Shown piece by piece: positions 1 through 7,888 of a DNA stretch of 32,856 bases; positions within the stretch are counted from its first letter, which is position 1; each line of letters starts with the position of its first letter. The stretch lies in the NCBI GenBank assembly GCA_024402025.1, contig JAKSJY010000008.1:1-32856 (forward strand), written 5' to 3'. The stretch is from Bacteroidales bacterium (GTDB lineage Bacteria; Bacteroidota; Bacteroidia; Bacteroidales; UBA932). The position numbers and the translations under genes are program-made. Under the pieces are notes generated by a model. The model did not search any database and was not told the DNA's origin. It worked only from the letters and a program-made list of their open reading frames with translations.

Positions 1-1270
1 GGGGGATGTTGAAGATTATCGCGATAATCAGGAAGAAGAGCAGGAGGAAGGCGTAGAATACGTAGGGAATCATTGACGTTGCTGCGATTCCGGCGAAGCC
101 CGCCGCTACGAGAAGGTGCATGCTGTAGGGCAGCAGCTCGAGGGCGATGCAGGATCCCGTGTCCATCAGGCAGGCTGCCTTTCGGGGGTCGACGCCGAAC
201 TTGAGGCTGAGCTCCTTGACTATGGTGGATGCGCTTACGATTGCGATGGTGTTGTTGGAAGTGCAGGCGGTCATCAGTGCGGTAAGAAGCGCGATGCAGG
301 CCTCGCAGCTGCGGCGAGAGTGGACGTGCCTGGTGCAGGCCGACACGATGAGGTCTATGCCCCCGTTGTGCTTGATGATTGCGAGAAGTCCGGCCGCGAA
401 AAGCACTATTATTGCCATACTGCTCATGCCGTTTATGCCTGAGTCCACGGCCTCCATCCATTTGTAGAAATCGAATGCCCCCAGAATCAGTCCCAACACT
501 CCGCAGAGTATGGTCCCCGAGAAGAGAACGACCATCACGTTCACGCCGATTATGGAGAAGAAAATGATAAATATGTAGGGAACAGCCTTGATGAGTTCGA
601 CCTCCTGGTGTATGTCGACGGTGGGCATATCCTTACCCATGAAGAAATAGATTGCGATGGTGATCAGGGATGCCGGGAGGGCCATCCAGAGGTTGACCTT
701 GAACTTGTCGCGCTGTTCGCAGCCCTGGGTGCTGGTGGCGATGATGGTGGTGTCGGAAATGAATGAGAGGTTGTCTCCGAACATCGCACCGCATACGACG
801 ATTGCGCACAGAAGGGGCATGTTGCCTCCCGTGGCAGTGCCGACTCCGACCGCAATCGGGCCGAGGGCGACAATCGAGCCGATGCCTGAGCCTGTGGCGG
901 TCGATACCATGCATCCTGCGAGGAAAAGGCTTATGTAGATGCAGTTGGGTGGAAGGAAGGATAGCATTATGTTTACTGTCGCATCGATGCACCCCATCGC
1001 TTCGGCCGATTTCGCGAAGGCTCCGGCGATGACGAATATCATTATGATGAAGACGATCTTGCCTGTCCCGGCACCGTGGGCGAAAAGCCGTATCCTGTCA
1101 GAGAGGGAAAGTCCCTTGGTGGTTGCCAGGGCATAGACGGTCGCCGTGAGGAATGCCACTGATACGGGCATTTTCGTAAAGTCCCCCGCGATGAGGGAGA
1201 CCACAACGAACAGTGCGAGGAATACGATGAGAGGACTGATTGCCAGCAGGCCCTTGGCGTTGATTTTCAT
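1..1270 (-). CDS. nhaC: NhaC-family Na+/H+ antiporter (3' end cut by window edge)
   Basis: The minus strand from the ATG at 1270 stays open to the first base of the window and encodes about 423 residues of an almost wholly hydrophobic protein beginning MKINAKGLLAISPL. Features typical of the NhaC/ion transporter superfamily are the GxGIGSIVALGP segment, GDNLSFISDTTIIATSTQG with its Asp/Ser/Thr cluster, and the late TACTSNNTIAIVSAS and MDTGSCIALELLP segments. The family usually has about 430-460 residues, so only the last helix is probably missing. By family it exchanges sodium for protons at the inner membrane; the substrate is not proven, as some NhaC relatives move organic acids. It starts one base after the stop of the BACON-DUF4855 gene, so the two are almost certainly co-transcribed. 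Confidence 0.85.
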   Translation of the reverse strand, partial: MKINAKGLLAISPLIVFLALFVVVSLIAGDFTKMPVSVAFLTATVYALATTKGLSLSDRIRLFAHGAGTGKIVFIIMIFVIAGAFAKSAEAMGCIDATVNIMLSFLPPNCIYISLFLAGCMVSTATGSGIGSIVALGPIAVGVGTATGGNMPLLCAIVVCGAMFGDNLSFISDTTIIATSTQGCEQRDKFKVNLWMALPASLITIAIYFFMGKDMPTVDIHQEVELIKAVPYIFIIFFSIIGVNVMVVLFSGTILCGVLGLILGAFDFYKWMEAVDSGINGMSSMAIIVLFAAGLLAIIKHNGGIDLIVSACTRHVHSRRSCEACIALLTALMTACTSNNTIAIVSASTIVKELSLKFGVDPRKAACLMDTGSCIALELLPYSMHLLVAAGFAGIAATSMIPYVFYAFLLLFFLIIAIIFNIP

Positions 1271-1271
1271 C

Positions 1272-2690
1272 TTACTGCTTGTATTTTATCCCGTAGAATT
1301 TTTCCTGCCTGCGGGCTATCCTGGATGACAGCATTTCGTACAGTTCCCTGTCCATAGGGTTTGCGGGATGGGTTGCGATATACTCGAAGGAGTGGTACTC
1401 GTAGTAGGCGATGATGTCGTTGTCCCATACGCCGAGCCTGTCGAATTCGGTAATGTATTCCTTCGCCCGCTTGTTGTAGTCAGTCCGTTCCGGTCCGGGG
1501 TACATTGTGGTGCCGTGCCAGTCACATTCGAATTCCAGGCCTACGCCTGCGGCGTGCGCCTTGTTGATTGCGGTTTCGAGTGTGGAGAAGTCCCATTTGG
1601 GTCTGAAAAAATAGTTGGGCTGGTACATCACGCGGTCGGTACCGTAATCCTTCCATTTCTCGAGTCTGGAAGTGGAATAAATGTGGATGTCATTGTATGG
1701 AATCCAGTACAGTTCTGTCTTGTAGCCGTGGATGTGCTCGGAGATTTTCTTTATGAAGGTTTCCGAGATGCGGTCGGTGTCGTTCATTCCGAGGGCTTCG
1801 TGCAGCCAGTAGAATCCGACAAGTTCCACGTTCTGGAATTTTCCTGCCCTGTAATGCTTGACGGCTTCGTCGATGAACCACTGGCAGGCCTTCAACCTGT
1901 CGGCGGCATTGCGGAAGTCCAAGGCTTTCCCGTCGATGGAACCCCAGTTGGTCTGGCTGTAGGAGGGGAAGGGGATGGTGAAGATTATCTTCGTCTTATG
2001 TGCGTAAACGCCTGTGAGTTCCGCGGTCTTGACGGTGGCCTGGTCCAGAAGGGGGATGTTCTTGGAGCAGTGATATTCTATGAGTTCCAGCCATTCGTCC
2101 TTGGTGGCGGCGATGTTGAGGTTTCCGCTGCAGGCGCTGAACGAGTGGCCCGCTTCGTTGTCGGTGGCGGACAGGATGTAGCCGTCGAAAAGCCATCTTG
2201 GATTCTCTTCCTTGGAACACATAAGGTGCAGCATCCTCTCCAGGGTGGGGACCCCTTGTGTCGATTTCTCATTGTTGAAGTAGAGCAGGTCGACGTCGTG
2301 GGCGTAGTTGGAAGAAATGGCGGATGAACCGTCTCCGGCCGCCTGTCTTATTTCGACGTAGCACATTTTGCTATTGAAGATGGCTACATAGAACTTTGCC
2401 GTGAGGGGTTCGGAGGTCGGATTCGGCCCTGCGGTAACGGTCAGAGTCCCGTTGCCGCTGTTTTTTTCGCCGGGCAGCGAAATCCAGTTTACGGCTTCTC
2501 CGACAAAATTCGCATACCATTCGGCGTTGCTTGTCACTTCTATCGTCCTGACGCCTCCTTCGGCGGGAAACTCGATGACGTCTGTGGAAAGGTTCAGCGT
2601 GTTTTCGTCCTTTTTGGGCTTGTACTCCTCCTTGGCGCAGGAGGCAAGGAGGAATAAGACTGAGAATAGGGCTGCTGCTTTGGAATGCAT
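1272..2690 (-). CDS. BACON-DUF4855 lipoprotein
   Basis: A 472-residue secreted lipoprotein. The N-terminus is a signal peptide ending in the lipobox LLASC (Cys18), followed by a short charged stretch (AKEEYKPKKDE) that could act as a surface-export signal as in other Bacteroidota lipoproteins. Residues about 32-115 look like a BACON domain: a beta-sandwich with the phrases FPAEGG, EVTSNAEW and WISL, seen in gut Bacteroidales carbohydrate-binding proteins. Residues about 125-470 match DUF4855, with the aromatic-rich motifs GFYWLHEA, ELYWIPY and YQPNYFF that suggest a TIM-barrel glycan-active fold. The catalytic activity of DUF4855 is not established as far as I know. It lies 25 bp behind the GT4 gene and 1 bp before nhaC. 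Role in glycan handling is inference from the domains. Confidence 0.85.
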   Translation of the reverse strand: MHSKAAALFSVLFLLASCAKEEYKPKKDENTLNLSTDVIEFPAEGGVRTIEVTSNAEWYANFVGEAVNWISLPGEKNSGNGTLTVTAGPNPTSEPLTAKFYVAIFNSKMCYVEIRQAAGDGSSAISSNYAHDVDLLYFNNEKSTQGVPTLERMLHLMCSKEENPRWLFDGYILSATDNEAGHSFSACSGNLNIAATKDEWLELIEYHCSKNIPLLDQATVKTAELTGVYAHKTKIIFTIPFPSYSQTNWGSIDGKALDFRNAADRLKACQWFIDEAVKHYRAGKFQNVELVGFYWLHEALGMNDTDRISETFIKKISEHIHGYKTELYWIPYNDIHIYSTSRLEKWKDYGTDRVMYQPNYFFRPKWDFSTLETAINKAHAAGVGLEFECDWHGTTMYPGPERTDYNKRAKEYITEFDRLGVWDNDIIAYYEYHSFEYIATHPANPMDRELYEMLSSRIARRQEKFYGIKYKQ

Positions 2691-2715
2691 ACTGTTTTCG
2701 AAAGAAAAGTTAAAA

Positions 2716-3825
2716 TTAACAATTTACAATGGAATCCACCATATTTTTCCACGAATATTTTCGTTTTTCTTCCCTTATGCCTTCGGAAGAGTCCGGGGAC
2801 TCGCGCAGGAATTTGTCCAGCGCGGCAGTGATTCCGGCCGGGGAGGGATCTACGGCATATCCGACCTTCCCGTCGGGGACAATCTCGGGGAGACCGCCGA
2901 CGCGGGTGACGAGCATCGGTTTTTCGAAATGATAGGCTATCTGTGTAACCCCGCTCTGGGTGGCTGATTTGTAAGGCTGTACAACAAGGTCAGTGGCACA
3001 GAAATAGTATTTCACTTCGTCGTCGGGTACGAATTCAGTTCTCCATATCACTTCTTCGTCGATGCCGAGTTTACGGGCAAGCTGGTGGTATTTGGTACCG
3101 TCCGAGTAAAATTCACCGGCTACTACGAGTTTGACGCTTTTCCTGTCTTTAAGTGACGAGTATGCTTCAAGAAGCCAGTCCAATCCCTTGTAGTCGCGAA
3201 TCAGTCCGAAACTGAGCAGTATTCTGGACTCAGGGTCGAGGTCGAGCCTTGCGCATGCCTCCTTCCTGCTGACTGGTTCGCCGAAGTTGTCATAAAGGGG
3301 ATGGGGACAGAATGACCGGGGCTTTTCCTTGTCGAACAAATCTATATTGGACAATACGGATTCGGACATCGCCACAAATTTGTCGACCGATCCGCAAAAA
3401 TACTTTGCAAGCATCTTGTCTCCCGGCCTTTTCTCGTGTGGAATCAGGTTGTCAAGAACTGAAACGACCAGCGTTTTCCCATTTCTTTTGGCTATTCTGG
3501 CCACTGTTCCGAGGCAGGGGGCCATATATGGAAGCCAAAACTTGATTATCAGCAGGTCGGGTCGGTCCCTGTATATGCCGCGTCCGACTTTCAGCCAGTT
3601 GAACGGATTGATTGAATTGAGGCATCGCTCAATCCTTAAACCTTTAGGCGCGGGCTCGTCAGAGAACTGGGTCTTGCCGGGGAACAGAAATTCCGGGTAT
3701 TGCAAAGTGAAGGTTTTTATCTGCACGTCGTGCCCTTCCGATTGAAATTCCCTTGCTAGCCTTTCGTTATATGCAGACAATCCTCCTCTATAGGGATATG
3801 CCGTGCCAAGTATTGTGATTTTCAT
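2716..3825 (-). CDS. GT4-type glycosyltransferase
   Basis: A 369-residue GT-B fold glycosyltransferase. The N-terminal domain opens with MKITILGTAYPYRGGLSAY, where the Gly-Gly loop of the acceptor domain is usual. The C-terminal domain begins near ILLSFGLIRDYKGLDWLLEA and contains the donor-binding segment VVQPYKSATQSGVTQIAYHFEKP followed by VTRVGGLPEIVPDG, the usual retaining GT4 pattern in which a Glu contacts the nucleotide sugar. There are no membrane segments, so it should act at the cytoplasmic face. Its ATG overlaps the stop of hddC-gmhB (ATGA), so translation is coupled. The context makes GDP-D-glycero-D-manno-heptose the most likely donor, but neither donor nor acceptor can be read from the sequence. 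Confidence 0.85.
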   Translation of the reverse strand: MKITILGTAYPYRGGLSAYNERLAREFQSEGHDVQIKTFTLQYPEFLFPGKTQFSDEPAPKGLRIERCLNSINPFNWLKVGRGIYRDRPDLLIIKFWLPYMAPCLGTVARIAKRNGKTLVVSVLDNLIPHEKRPGDKMLAKYFCGSVDKFVAMSESVLSNIDLFDKEKPRSFCPHPLYDNFGEPVSRKEACARLDLDPESRILLSFGLIRDYKGLDWLLEAYSSLKDRKSVKLVVAGEFYSDGTKYHQLARKLGIDEEVIWRTEFVPDDEVKYYFCATDLVVQPYKSATQSGVTQIAYHFEKPMLVTRVGGLPEIVPDGKVGYAVDPSPAGITAALDKFLRESPDSSEGIREEKRKYSWKNMVDSIVNC

Positions 3826-4949
3826 TTCCAGTCTATCTTATACCCGTTTACTCCGGCGCGTCGGGCGAATTCAATATCCGAGTCTTTGTCTCCGACCATT
3901 GCCGTCAATTCCCTGCGGACGTCGGGATGCTCTTTGAGAATGTCTTCAAACATCCCGGGATTCGGTTTCCTTCTGTAATCCGAATCCTCGACGGCGGTGC
4001 AGACATAAATGCCGTCGATTCTTCCTCCCGCATCTGCGATGGCTTCCTTCATTTTCATATGGATGCGCTCGAGCTCTGTTTCTGACAGAAGCCCCTTGCC
4101 TACACCGCGTTGGTTGGTCACTATGAAGATGTTCCTGAATTTTGATGACCACTCCGGAATGGCTTTCAGGAATTCGGGGATGAATTCGAATTCTTCCCAG
4201 GACTTGACATAATCCCCCGGCCTGAGGACATTGATCACTCCGTCGCGGTCAAGCAGGAGAGTGTCATATCCACTCCAATGCAGTTCGGCTTTTGTATAGT
4301 CGGAAGGGATTCCTATGTCTATGAAATATCCGTCACAGATGACACCTCGAAGTTTTCCATTGCCTGCCAACGGCTCAAGTACGTCTTTCTCGAATGAAAA
4401 CCTGGTCGGGTAATTCCTCAAATCCAGTTTTGTCTTATCCACCACATAAATCCCACCATTTATCAGACCTTCTTCCAAATACCTCTTTTCTGCGAATCCC
4501 GTCACGTTGCCTTCGGCGTCGAGTTGCACCGAACCATAGCGGCTGAAATCTTTCATAGGCTTGAGGGCCAAGGTCACCGCAGCATCCGTTGAGGCAAGCG
4601 CGGAGACGTCAGCATCAAAGAAAGTGTCTCCGTTTATCACCAGGACTTTATCCGACGATGTTTTGGAAAGGGCCAGCCTGATGCCACCTCCGGTTCCCAG
4701 AGGCGTGCTTTCTTCTGCAAACAGAAACTTGAACGGATACTCCGCTCCGTGTTTTTCAATCCACTTGAATATATGTTCCCGCAGGTATCCGACAGACAGG
4801 ATTACATTGTCGATGCCGCGACCTGTCAGCCAATCAAGCAAATATGACAGGAAAGGCTTTCCTGCCACGGGGGCCATGGATTTCGGGATGTCACTTACGG
4901 CAGGTCTCAACCTTGTCCCCAATCCTCCTGCAAGAATGATTGCATCCAT
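3822..4949 (-). CDS. hddC-gmhB: Fused heptose-1-phosphate guanylyltransferase / heptose-bisphosphate phosphatase (HddC-GmhB)
   Basis: One 375-residue chain with two enzymes. Residues 1-230 are a nucleotidyltransferase: LAGGLGTRLRP with the following KSMAPVAGKPF, GTGGG, and the metal-binding VINGDTFF. Residues about 230-375 are a HAD phosphatase: DRDGVIN (nucleophile Asp), VTNQRGVGKG, the RKPNPGM loop and VGDKDSDIEFA. In the known GDP-heptose pathway GmhB removes the C7 phosphate and HddC joins heptose 1-phosphate to GTP. The zinc-loop Cys/His residues found in E. coli GmhB before the RKP loop are absent and the loop is shorter. A GTG sits one codon upstream (4952), but the ATG at 4949 sharing TGATG with the gmhA stop is preferred. 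The nucleotide (GTP rather than ATP) is inferred from neighbouring hddA. Confidence 0.88.
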   Translation of the reverse strand: MDAIILAGGLGTRLRPAVSDIPKSMAPVAGKPFLSYLLDWLTGRGIDNVILSVGYLREHIFKWIEKHGAEYPFKFLFAEESTPLGTGGGIRLALSKTSSDKVLVINGDTFFDADVSALASTDAAVTLALKPMKDFSRYGSVQLDAEGNVTGFAEKRYLEEGLINGGIYVVDKTKLDLRNYPTRFSFEKDVLEPLAGNGKLRGVICDGYFIDIGIPSDYTKAELHWSGYDTLLLDRDGVINVLRPGDYVKSWEEFEFIPEFLKAIPEWSSKFRNIFIVTNQRGVGKGLLSETELERIHMKMKEAIADAGGRIDGIYVCTAVEDSDYRRKPNPGMFEDILKEHPDVRRELTAMVGDKDSDIEFARRAGVNGYKIDWK

Positions 4950-5539
4950 CACTCAGCGTTGCCGAAGAGTTGCTTTTCTATCAGACCGCAGAGGATATGT
5001 CCGATCAGGACCTGACATTCTTGAATTCTCGGTGTTTCTTCGCTCCCTACCTTTATGATGATGTCGCAAAGGCTGTCCATCTTGCAGCACCTGCTGCCGG
5101 TAAGGCCTATTGTGGCGATTCCTTTGGATTTGCACGTCTTGAGGGCCTCCACTACATTTGCGGAGTCGCCGGACGTGGAGATTCCTATGAACACGTCTCC
5201 CTCCTTTCCGTTAGCTTCGATTTGTCTTGCGAAGATACGGTCAAAACCGTAATCGTTGCCGATAGATGTCACGATGGAAGTGTCGGTGTTCAATGCAAGG
5301 CTGCTCAATCCGGGTCTGTCAAAATAAAATTTGTTGACCAGTTCTCCGGCAAGATGCTGGGCATCCGCAGCGCTGCCTCCGTTTCCGGCAAAAATCACTT
5401 TGCCTCCTTTCTTGTATGAATTGATGCAAATTTCCGCGGCCCGTGCGATTCTGCCGGTCATTTCCTTGTCTTTCAACAAGGATTCCTTTACGGAGATGCT
5501 GTCAGATATCTGCCGAGTGATAATTTCTTCAAAAAGCAT
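4949..5539 (-). CDS. gmhA: Sedoheptulose 7-phosphate isomerase
   Basis: A 196-residue SIS-domain protein, the usual length for GmhA. It shows AGNGGSAADAQHLAGELVNK near residue 55, the SIS phosphate-binding GISTSGDSANV, and the C-terminal RIQECQVLIGHILCGLIEKQ. The Glu of the first motif and the His of GHIL line up with the catalytic Glu and His of E. coli GmhA; the metal-contacting Gln of RIQE is also kept. It converts sedoheptulose 7-phosphate to D-glycero-D-manno-heptose 7-phosphate in the cytoplasm, the first step of the pathway. It lies 18 bp behind hddA and its stop overlaps the next start. DiaA is a related SIS family, but the linked heptose genes make GmhA much more likely. Confidence 0.92.
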   Translation of the reverse strand: MLFEEIITRQISDSISVKESLLKDKEMTGRIARAAEICINSYKKGGKVIFAGNGGSAADAQHLAGELVNKFYFDRPGLSSLALNTDTSIVTSIGNDYGFDRIFARQIEANGKEGDVFIGISTSGDSANVVEALKTCKSKGIATIGLTGSRCCKMDSLCDIIIKVGSEETPRIQECQVLIGHILCGLIEKQLFGNAE

Positions 5540-5557
5540 ATGCCAAAATCTGTTGTT

Positions 5558-6583
5558 TCAGTATATTTTCCATCCGTGTGCGCCCCCTTCGGTAAACTGG
5601 AACGGCACAACCCGTCCCTGAAGTTTCGACAACGCATTTATGACATCGGCTCTTCTGGCCGGATCGGCAAAGAACATTATAAAACCTCCTCCACCGGCCC
5701 CGGAAACCTTTCCTGATTTGGCTCCCGCCGCTATAGCGACATCGAATGCCTGTTGAATGACAGGATTGCTTATGGCTCCCGCCATCTTTTTCTTGTCTTC
5801 CCAGGATTTTTCCAGGATGGCCGCAAAGGAGTCCATGTCTCCTTTGAGTATCGCCAGTTTCATGTCGATGGCACTTTGCTTGATTCTATGCATAGCCTCT
5901 ACGGCCGTGCAGTTGCCACTTTCAGTATTCTTCCGTTGCTCGTCGATGATTGCCGCACTGCTGCGGGAAGCTCCCGTATAATATAGTATTATTGATGATT
6001 CCAATTCGTCGGTAATCCATCTTTTCACCTTGAGCGGGTTTACAATAACCATATCATTCTTGAGAAATTCCATGAAATTGAAACCGCCGAAAGTGGCCGA
6101 ATACTGGTCTTGTTTTCCTCCTGACAGGCCGAGGTCTTTCCTTTCGATTTCATATGCCAGCCGGGCGATTTCATAATCACCCAAAGGAAGTCCCATCCAT
6201 TCGACAAAGGCTTTGATGATGCCGACAATCATAGTGGATGACGTACCCAGTCCTGAGCCGGGAGGCGCATCGTTGTAAGTCGTGATTGCAAAGCCTTCCG
6301 AACGGATGTCGAAATCTCTGACCAGTCTGTTGTATACGCCCTTGATGAGGATCGCCCCTCCTTCGATTTTCATTTCTTTTGCAATAGGATGGGTCTCGAA
6401 ACAGTTGTCATCGTAGGACCGTATTGTGATTCGGCCGGAATTGTCTTCTTCTATCGTGCAATACGCGTAGAGATTGATAGTTGCGTTGAGAATCAATCCG
6501 CCGTACAAATCGCTGTAAGGAGATACGTCACTTCCTCCTCCAGCCAGTCCAAGTCGCAAGGGTGTTTTGCTCCTGATTATCAT
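5558..6583 (-). CDS. hddA: D-glycero-alpha-D-manno-heptose 7-phosphate kinase
   Basis: A 341-residue GHMP-family kinase, first gene of the heptose cluster. It starts MIIRSKTPLRLGLAGGGSDV, the usual sugar-kinase opening, carries the phosphate loop PPGSGLGTSST at residues 107-117, the SGGKQDQYSA segment with the likely catalytic Asp159, and the C-terminal KVSGAGGGGFIMFF. It phosphorylates heptose 7-phosphate at C1 to give the 1,7-bisphosphate in the alpha form, which commits the route to GDP-heptose rather than to the ADP-heptose made by HldE. GC content of sampled lines is about 42-50%, lower than most of the window. Upstream, at 6584-6650, is an AT-rich leader with no confident -7 box. Confidence 0.92.
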   Translation of the reverse strand: MIIRSKTPLRLGLAGGGSDVSPYSDLYGGLILNATINLYAYCTIEEDNSGRITIRSYDDNCFETHPIAKEMKIEGGAILIKGVYNRLVRDFDIRSEGFAITTYNDAPPGSGLGTSSTMIVGIIKAFVEWMGLPLGDYEIARLAYEIERKDLGLSGGKQDQYSATFGGFNFMEFLKNDMVIVNPLKVKRWITDELESSIILYYTGASRSSAAIIDEQRKNTESGNCTAVEAMHRIKQSAIDMKLAILKGDMDSFAAILEKSWEDKKKMAGAISNPVIQQAFDVAIAAGAKSGKVSGAGGGGFIMFFADPARRADVINALSKLQGRVVPFQFTEGGAHGWKIY

Positions 6584-6673
6584 ATTTCAGCTCAATATCC
6601 GGGCAATTTAGTAAATATTCCCCAAAGTTTATAAAAAACTGAAAATTAATTGGTCGGAAAAGGGGTACCAATC

Positions 6674-6704
6674 AAAAAAGGCCTTCGGATTTCCGAAGGC
6701 CTTT
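6674..6704 (-). terminator. Rho-independent terminator of the tRNA-Lys transcript
   Basis: A perfect 12-bp inverted repeat occupies 6677-6704 with a 4-base loop (arm AAAGGCCTTCGG). Read on the minus strand it ends in a run of six T residues, the classic intrinsic terminator. It begins 3 bases beyond the 3' end of the first tRNA, so it ends the tRNA transcript and separates it from hddA. Confidence 0.9.
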
Positions 6705-6707
6705 GAG

Positions 6708-6780
6708 TGCGCTCTTAGGGATTCGAACCCTAGACCCACTGATTAAGAGTCAGTTGCTCTACCAGCTGAGCTAAGAGCGC
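6708..6780 (-). tRNA. tRNA-Lys (anticodon CTT)
   Basis: A 73-nt cloverleaf on the minus strand. The acceptor arms GCGCTCT and AGAGCGC pair fully; the D-arm reads GCTC-AGCTGGTA-GAGC; the anticodon arm ACTGA/TCAGT closes the loop CTCTTAA, giving anticodon CTT; the T-arm TAGGG/CCCTA encloses TTCGAAT. The discriminator base is A and CCA is not encoded. It is the second gene of a two-tRNA transcript. Confidence 0.97.
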
Positions 6781-6786
6781 AATTCG

Positions 6787-6859
6787 TGACTCGTTCGGGG
6801 CTCGAACCCGAGACCCCCACATTAAAAGTGTGATGCTCTACCAACTGAGCTAACGAGTC
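6787..6859 (-). tRNA. tRNA-Lys (anticodon TTT)
   Basis: A 73-nt cloverleaf on the minus strand, 6 bases upstream of tRNA-Lys(CTT). Acceptor arms GACTCGT and ACGAGTC pair fully; the anticodon arm TCACA/TGTGG (one G-U pair) closes the loop CTTTTAA, giving anticodon TTT; the T-arm TCGGG/CCCGA encloses TTCGAGC. No CCA is encoded. This isoacceptor can read both AAA and AAG. Confidence 0.97.
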
Positions 6860-6881
6860 TTCCAACCTTTCAAAGGGACTG

Positions 6882-6913
6882 CAAAGGTATCATTTCCTCT
6901 GCAATTTTCCAAA
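6882..6913 (-). promoter_or_regulatory. Bacteroidota sigma-ABfr-type promoter for the tRNA-Lys pair
   Basis: On the minus strand a TTTG (-33) at 6913-6910 is followed after 20 bases by TACCTTTG (-7) at 6889-6882. This matches the known Bacteroides consensus TTTG-N19/20-TAnnTTTG. The tRNA 5' end is 22 bases past the last base of the box, leaving a short leader for processing. Confidence 0.85.
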
Positions 6914-6919
6914 TTATTT

Positions 6920-7888
6920 TTAACTATCTTTTACAAGAGGGGAAAGAACCTGGAGTCCGGTCTTTCCGATAAATTTCTTAAGGCTCTCGAATTCAAGGAC
7001 TTTTGCGTTGTAGGCATCTGTTTCTGCCTGAGGGATTGCGTCAGCGAAACCGGCCTGGCTCAGCAGCATGCGGCTCTGTTTCTCGATCTTGATCTCAAGA
7101 TACAGTTCCACGAAGTTTATCATATCGAAGAACACTTCAGGCTTGAACTGCTCCTTTACATCCATCAGGTACATCCCGGCTTTTGTGGATGCGAAGCATC
7201 CTTTCTTGATGGAAGAAAGCGTTTCGACGTCTATGCTAATGCTGTGGTCCATCCATTTGTAGATTTTCTTCTGTCCCGCGCTGAAAAGCAGTGCAATCAG
7301 AATCCAGAATCCGGCAACCGTCACCACGAGCTGGACAGCGGGGGAGACTATGCCGTTGGAGACCAGAAGGTTCATTATGAAATGCAGGATGATGGACGGG
7401 ATGAAGGCCAGTATCTTGAAAAGGGCCTTGGGCTTGAAATCTGCCGTCAGGACGGCGATGGTGGCGATCAAAGCCGTGCATCCCACGTGCAGGGTTGCGC
7501 AACTGAATCCCCTGAAGATTGCGGTGCCGACGGTCATTGCGCTGTAGTTGAACATCAGGTAGACTGTATTTTCCACGAGGGCGAATCCGCCTCCGATGGA
7601 GGCTCCGTAGATGAGCGCTTCAGCCAGGAATTTTATCCGTCGTCGGGATATTCCGATGATTACTGGGATTGCCTTAAGAACTTCCTCCCAGAACGGCATC
7701 GTGGACTGCCCGCCCACCTGGGGGAATTCCACGAACTTTGTGATTGCCAGCAGCAGGATGCACACCAGAGCTCCGTAGCCCGTAGTACTCCAAAGTGCTG
7801 ACCTTTTCACGAGCGCAAAGCTGTCAAGAAACTTCAGGATGATGAGGAACGTAACAATCGGGAGGAGTGAGACTAGTGTGATGATCAT
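6920..7888 (-). CDS. PrsW-like glutamic-type intramembrane protease
   Basis: A 322-residue multi-pass membrane protein. From the ATG at 7888 the three family motifs are visible: EEVLK (Glu68, Glu69, Lys72), FALVE (Phe102 to Glu106), then His134 in a following helix and LHFIMN (His169, Asn173, where many members have Asp). PrsW proteases cut membrane proteins such as anti-sigma factors within the membrane. Residues after about 215 form a soluble tail of roughly 105 residues with no recognised domain. The ATG at 7888 overlaps the stop of the AraC gene as ATGA and is preferred to an in-frame ATG 27 bases upstream. The tight coupling to a membrane-embedded regulator suggests that regulator as substrate, which is inference. 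Confidence 0.82.
   Translation of the reverse strand: MIITLVSLLPIVTFLIILKFLDSFALVKRSALWSTTGYGALVCILLLAITKFVEFPQVGGQSTMPFWEEVLKAIPVIIGISRRRIKFLAEALIYGASIGGGFALVENTVYLMFNYSAMTVGTAIFRGFSCATLHVGCTALIATIAVLTADFKPKALFKILAFIPSIILHFIMNLLVSNGIVSPAVQLVVTVAGFWILIALLFSAGQKKIYKWMDHSISIDVETLSSIKKGCFASTKAGMYLMDVKEQFKPEVFFDMINFVELYLEIKIEKQSRMLLSQAGFADAIPQAETDAYNAKVLEFESLKKFIGKTGLQVLSPLVKDS

Noticed and set aside
1368..2327. A 319-codon plus-strand open frame
   Set aside because: Lies opposite the BACON-DUF4855 gene and has low-complexity Val/Gly composition with no recognisable domain.
6649..6672. Inverted repeat ATTGGT/ACCAAT with a 12-base loop upstream of hddA
   Set aside because: Short arms and long loop; no supporting context for an operator or riboswitch.
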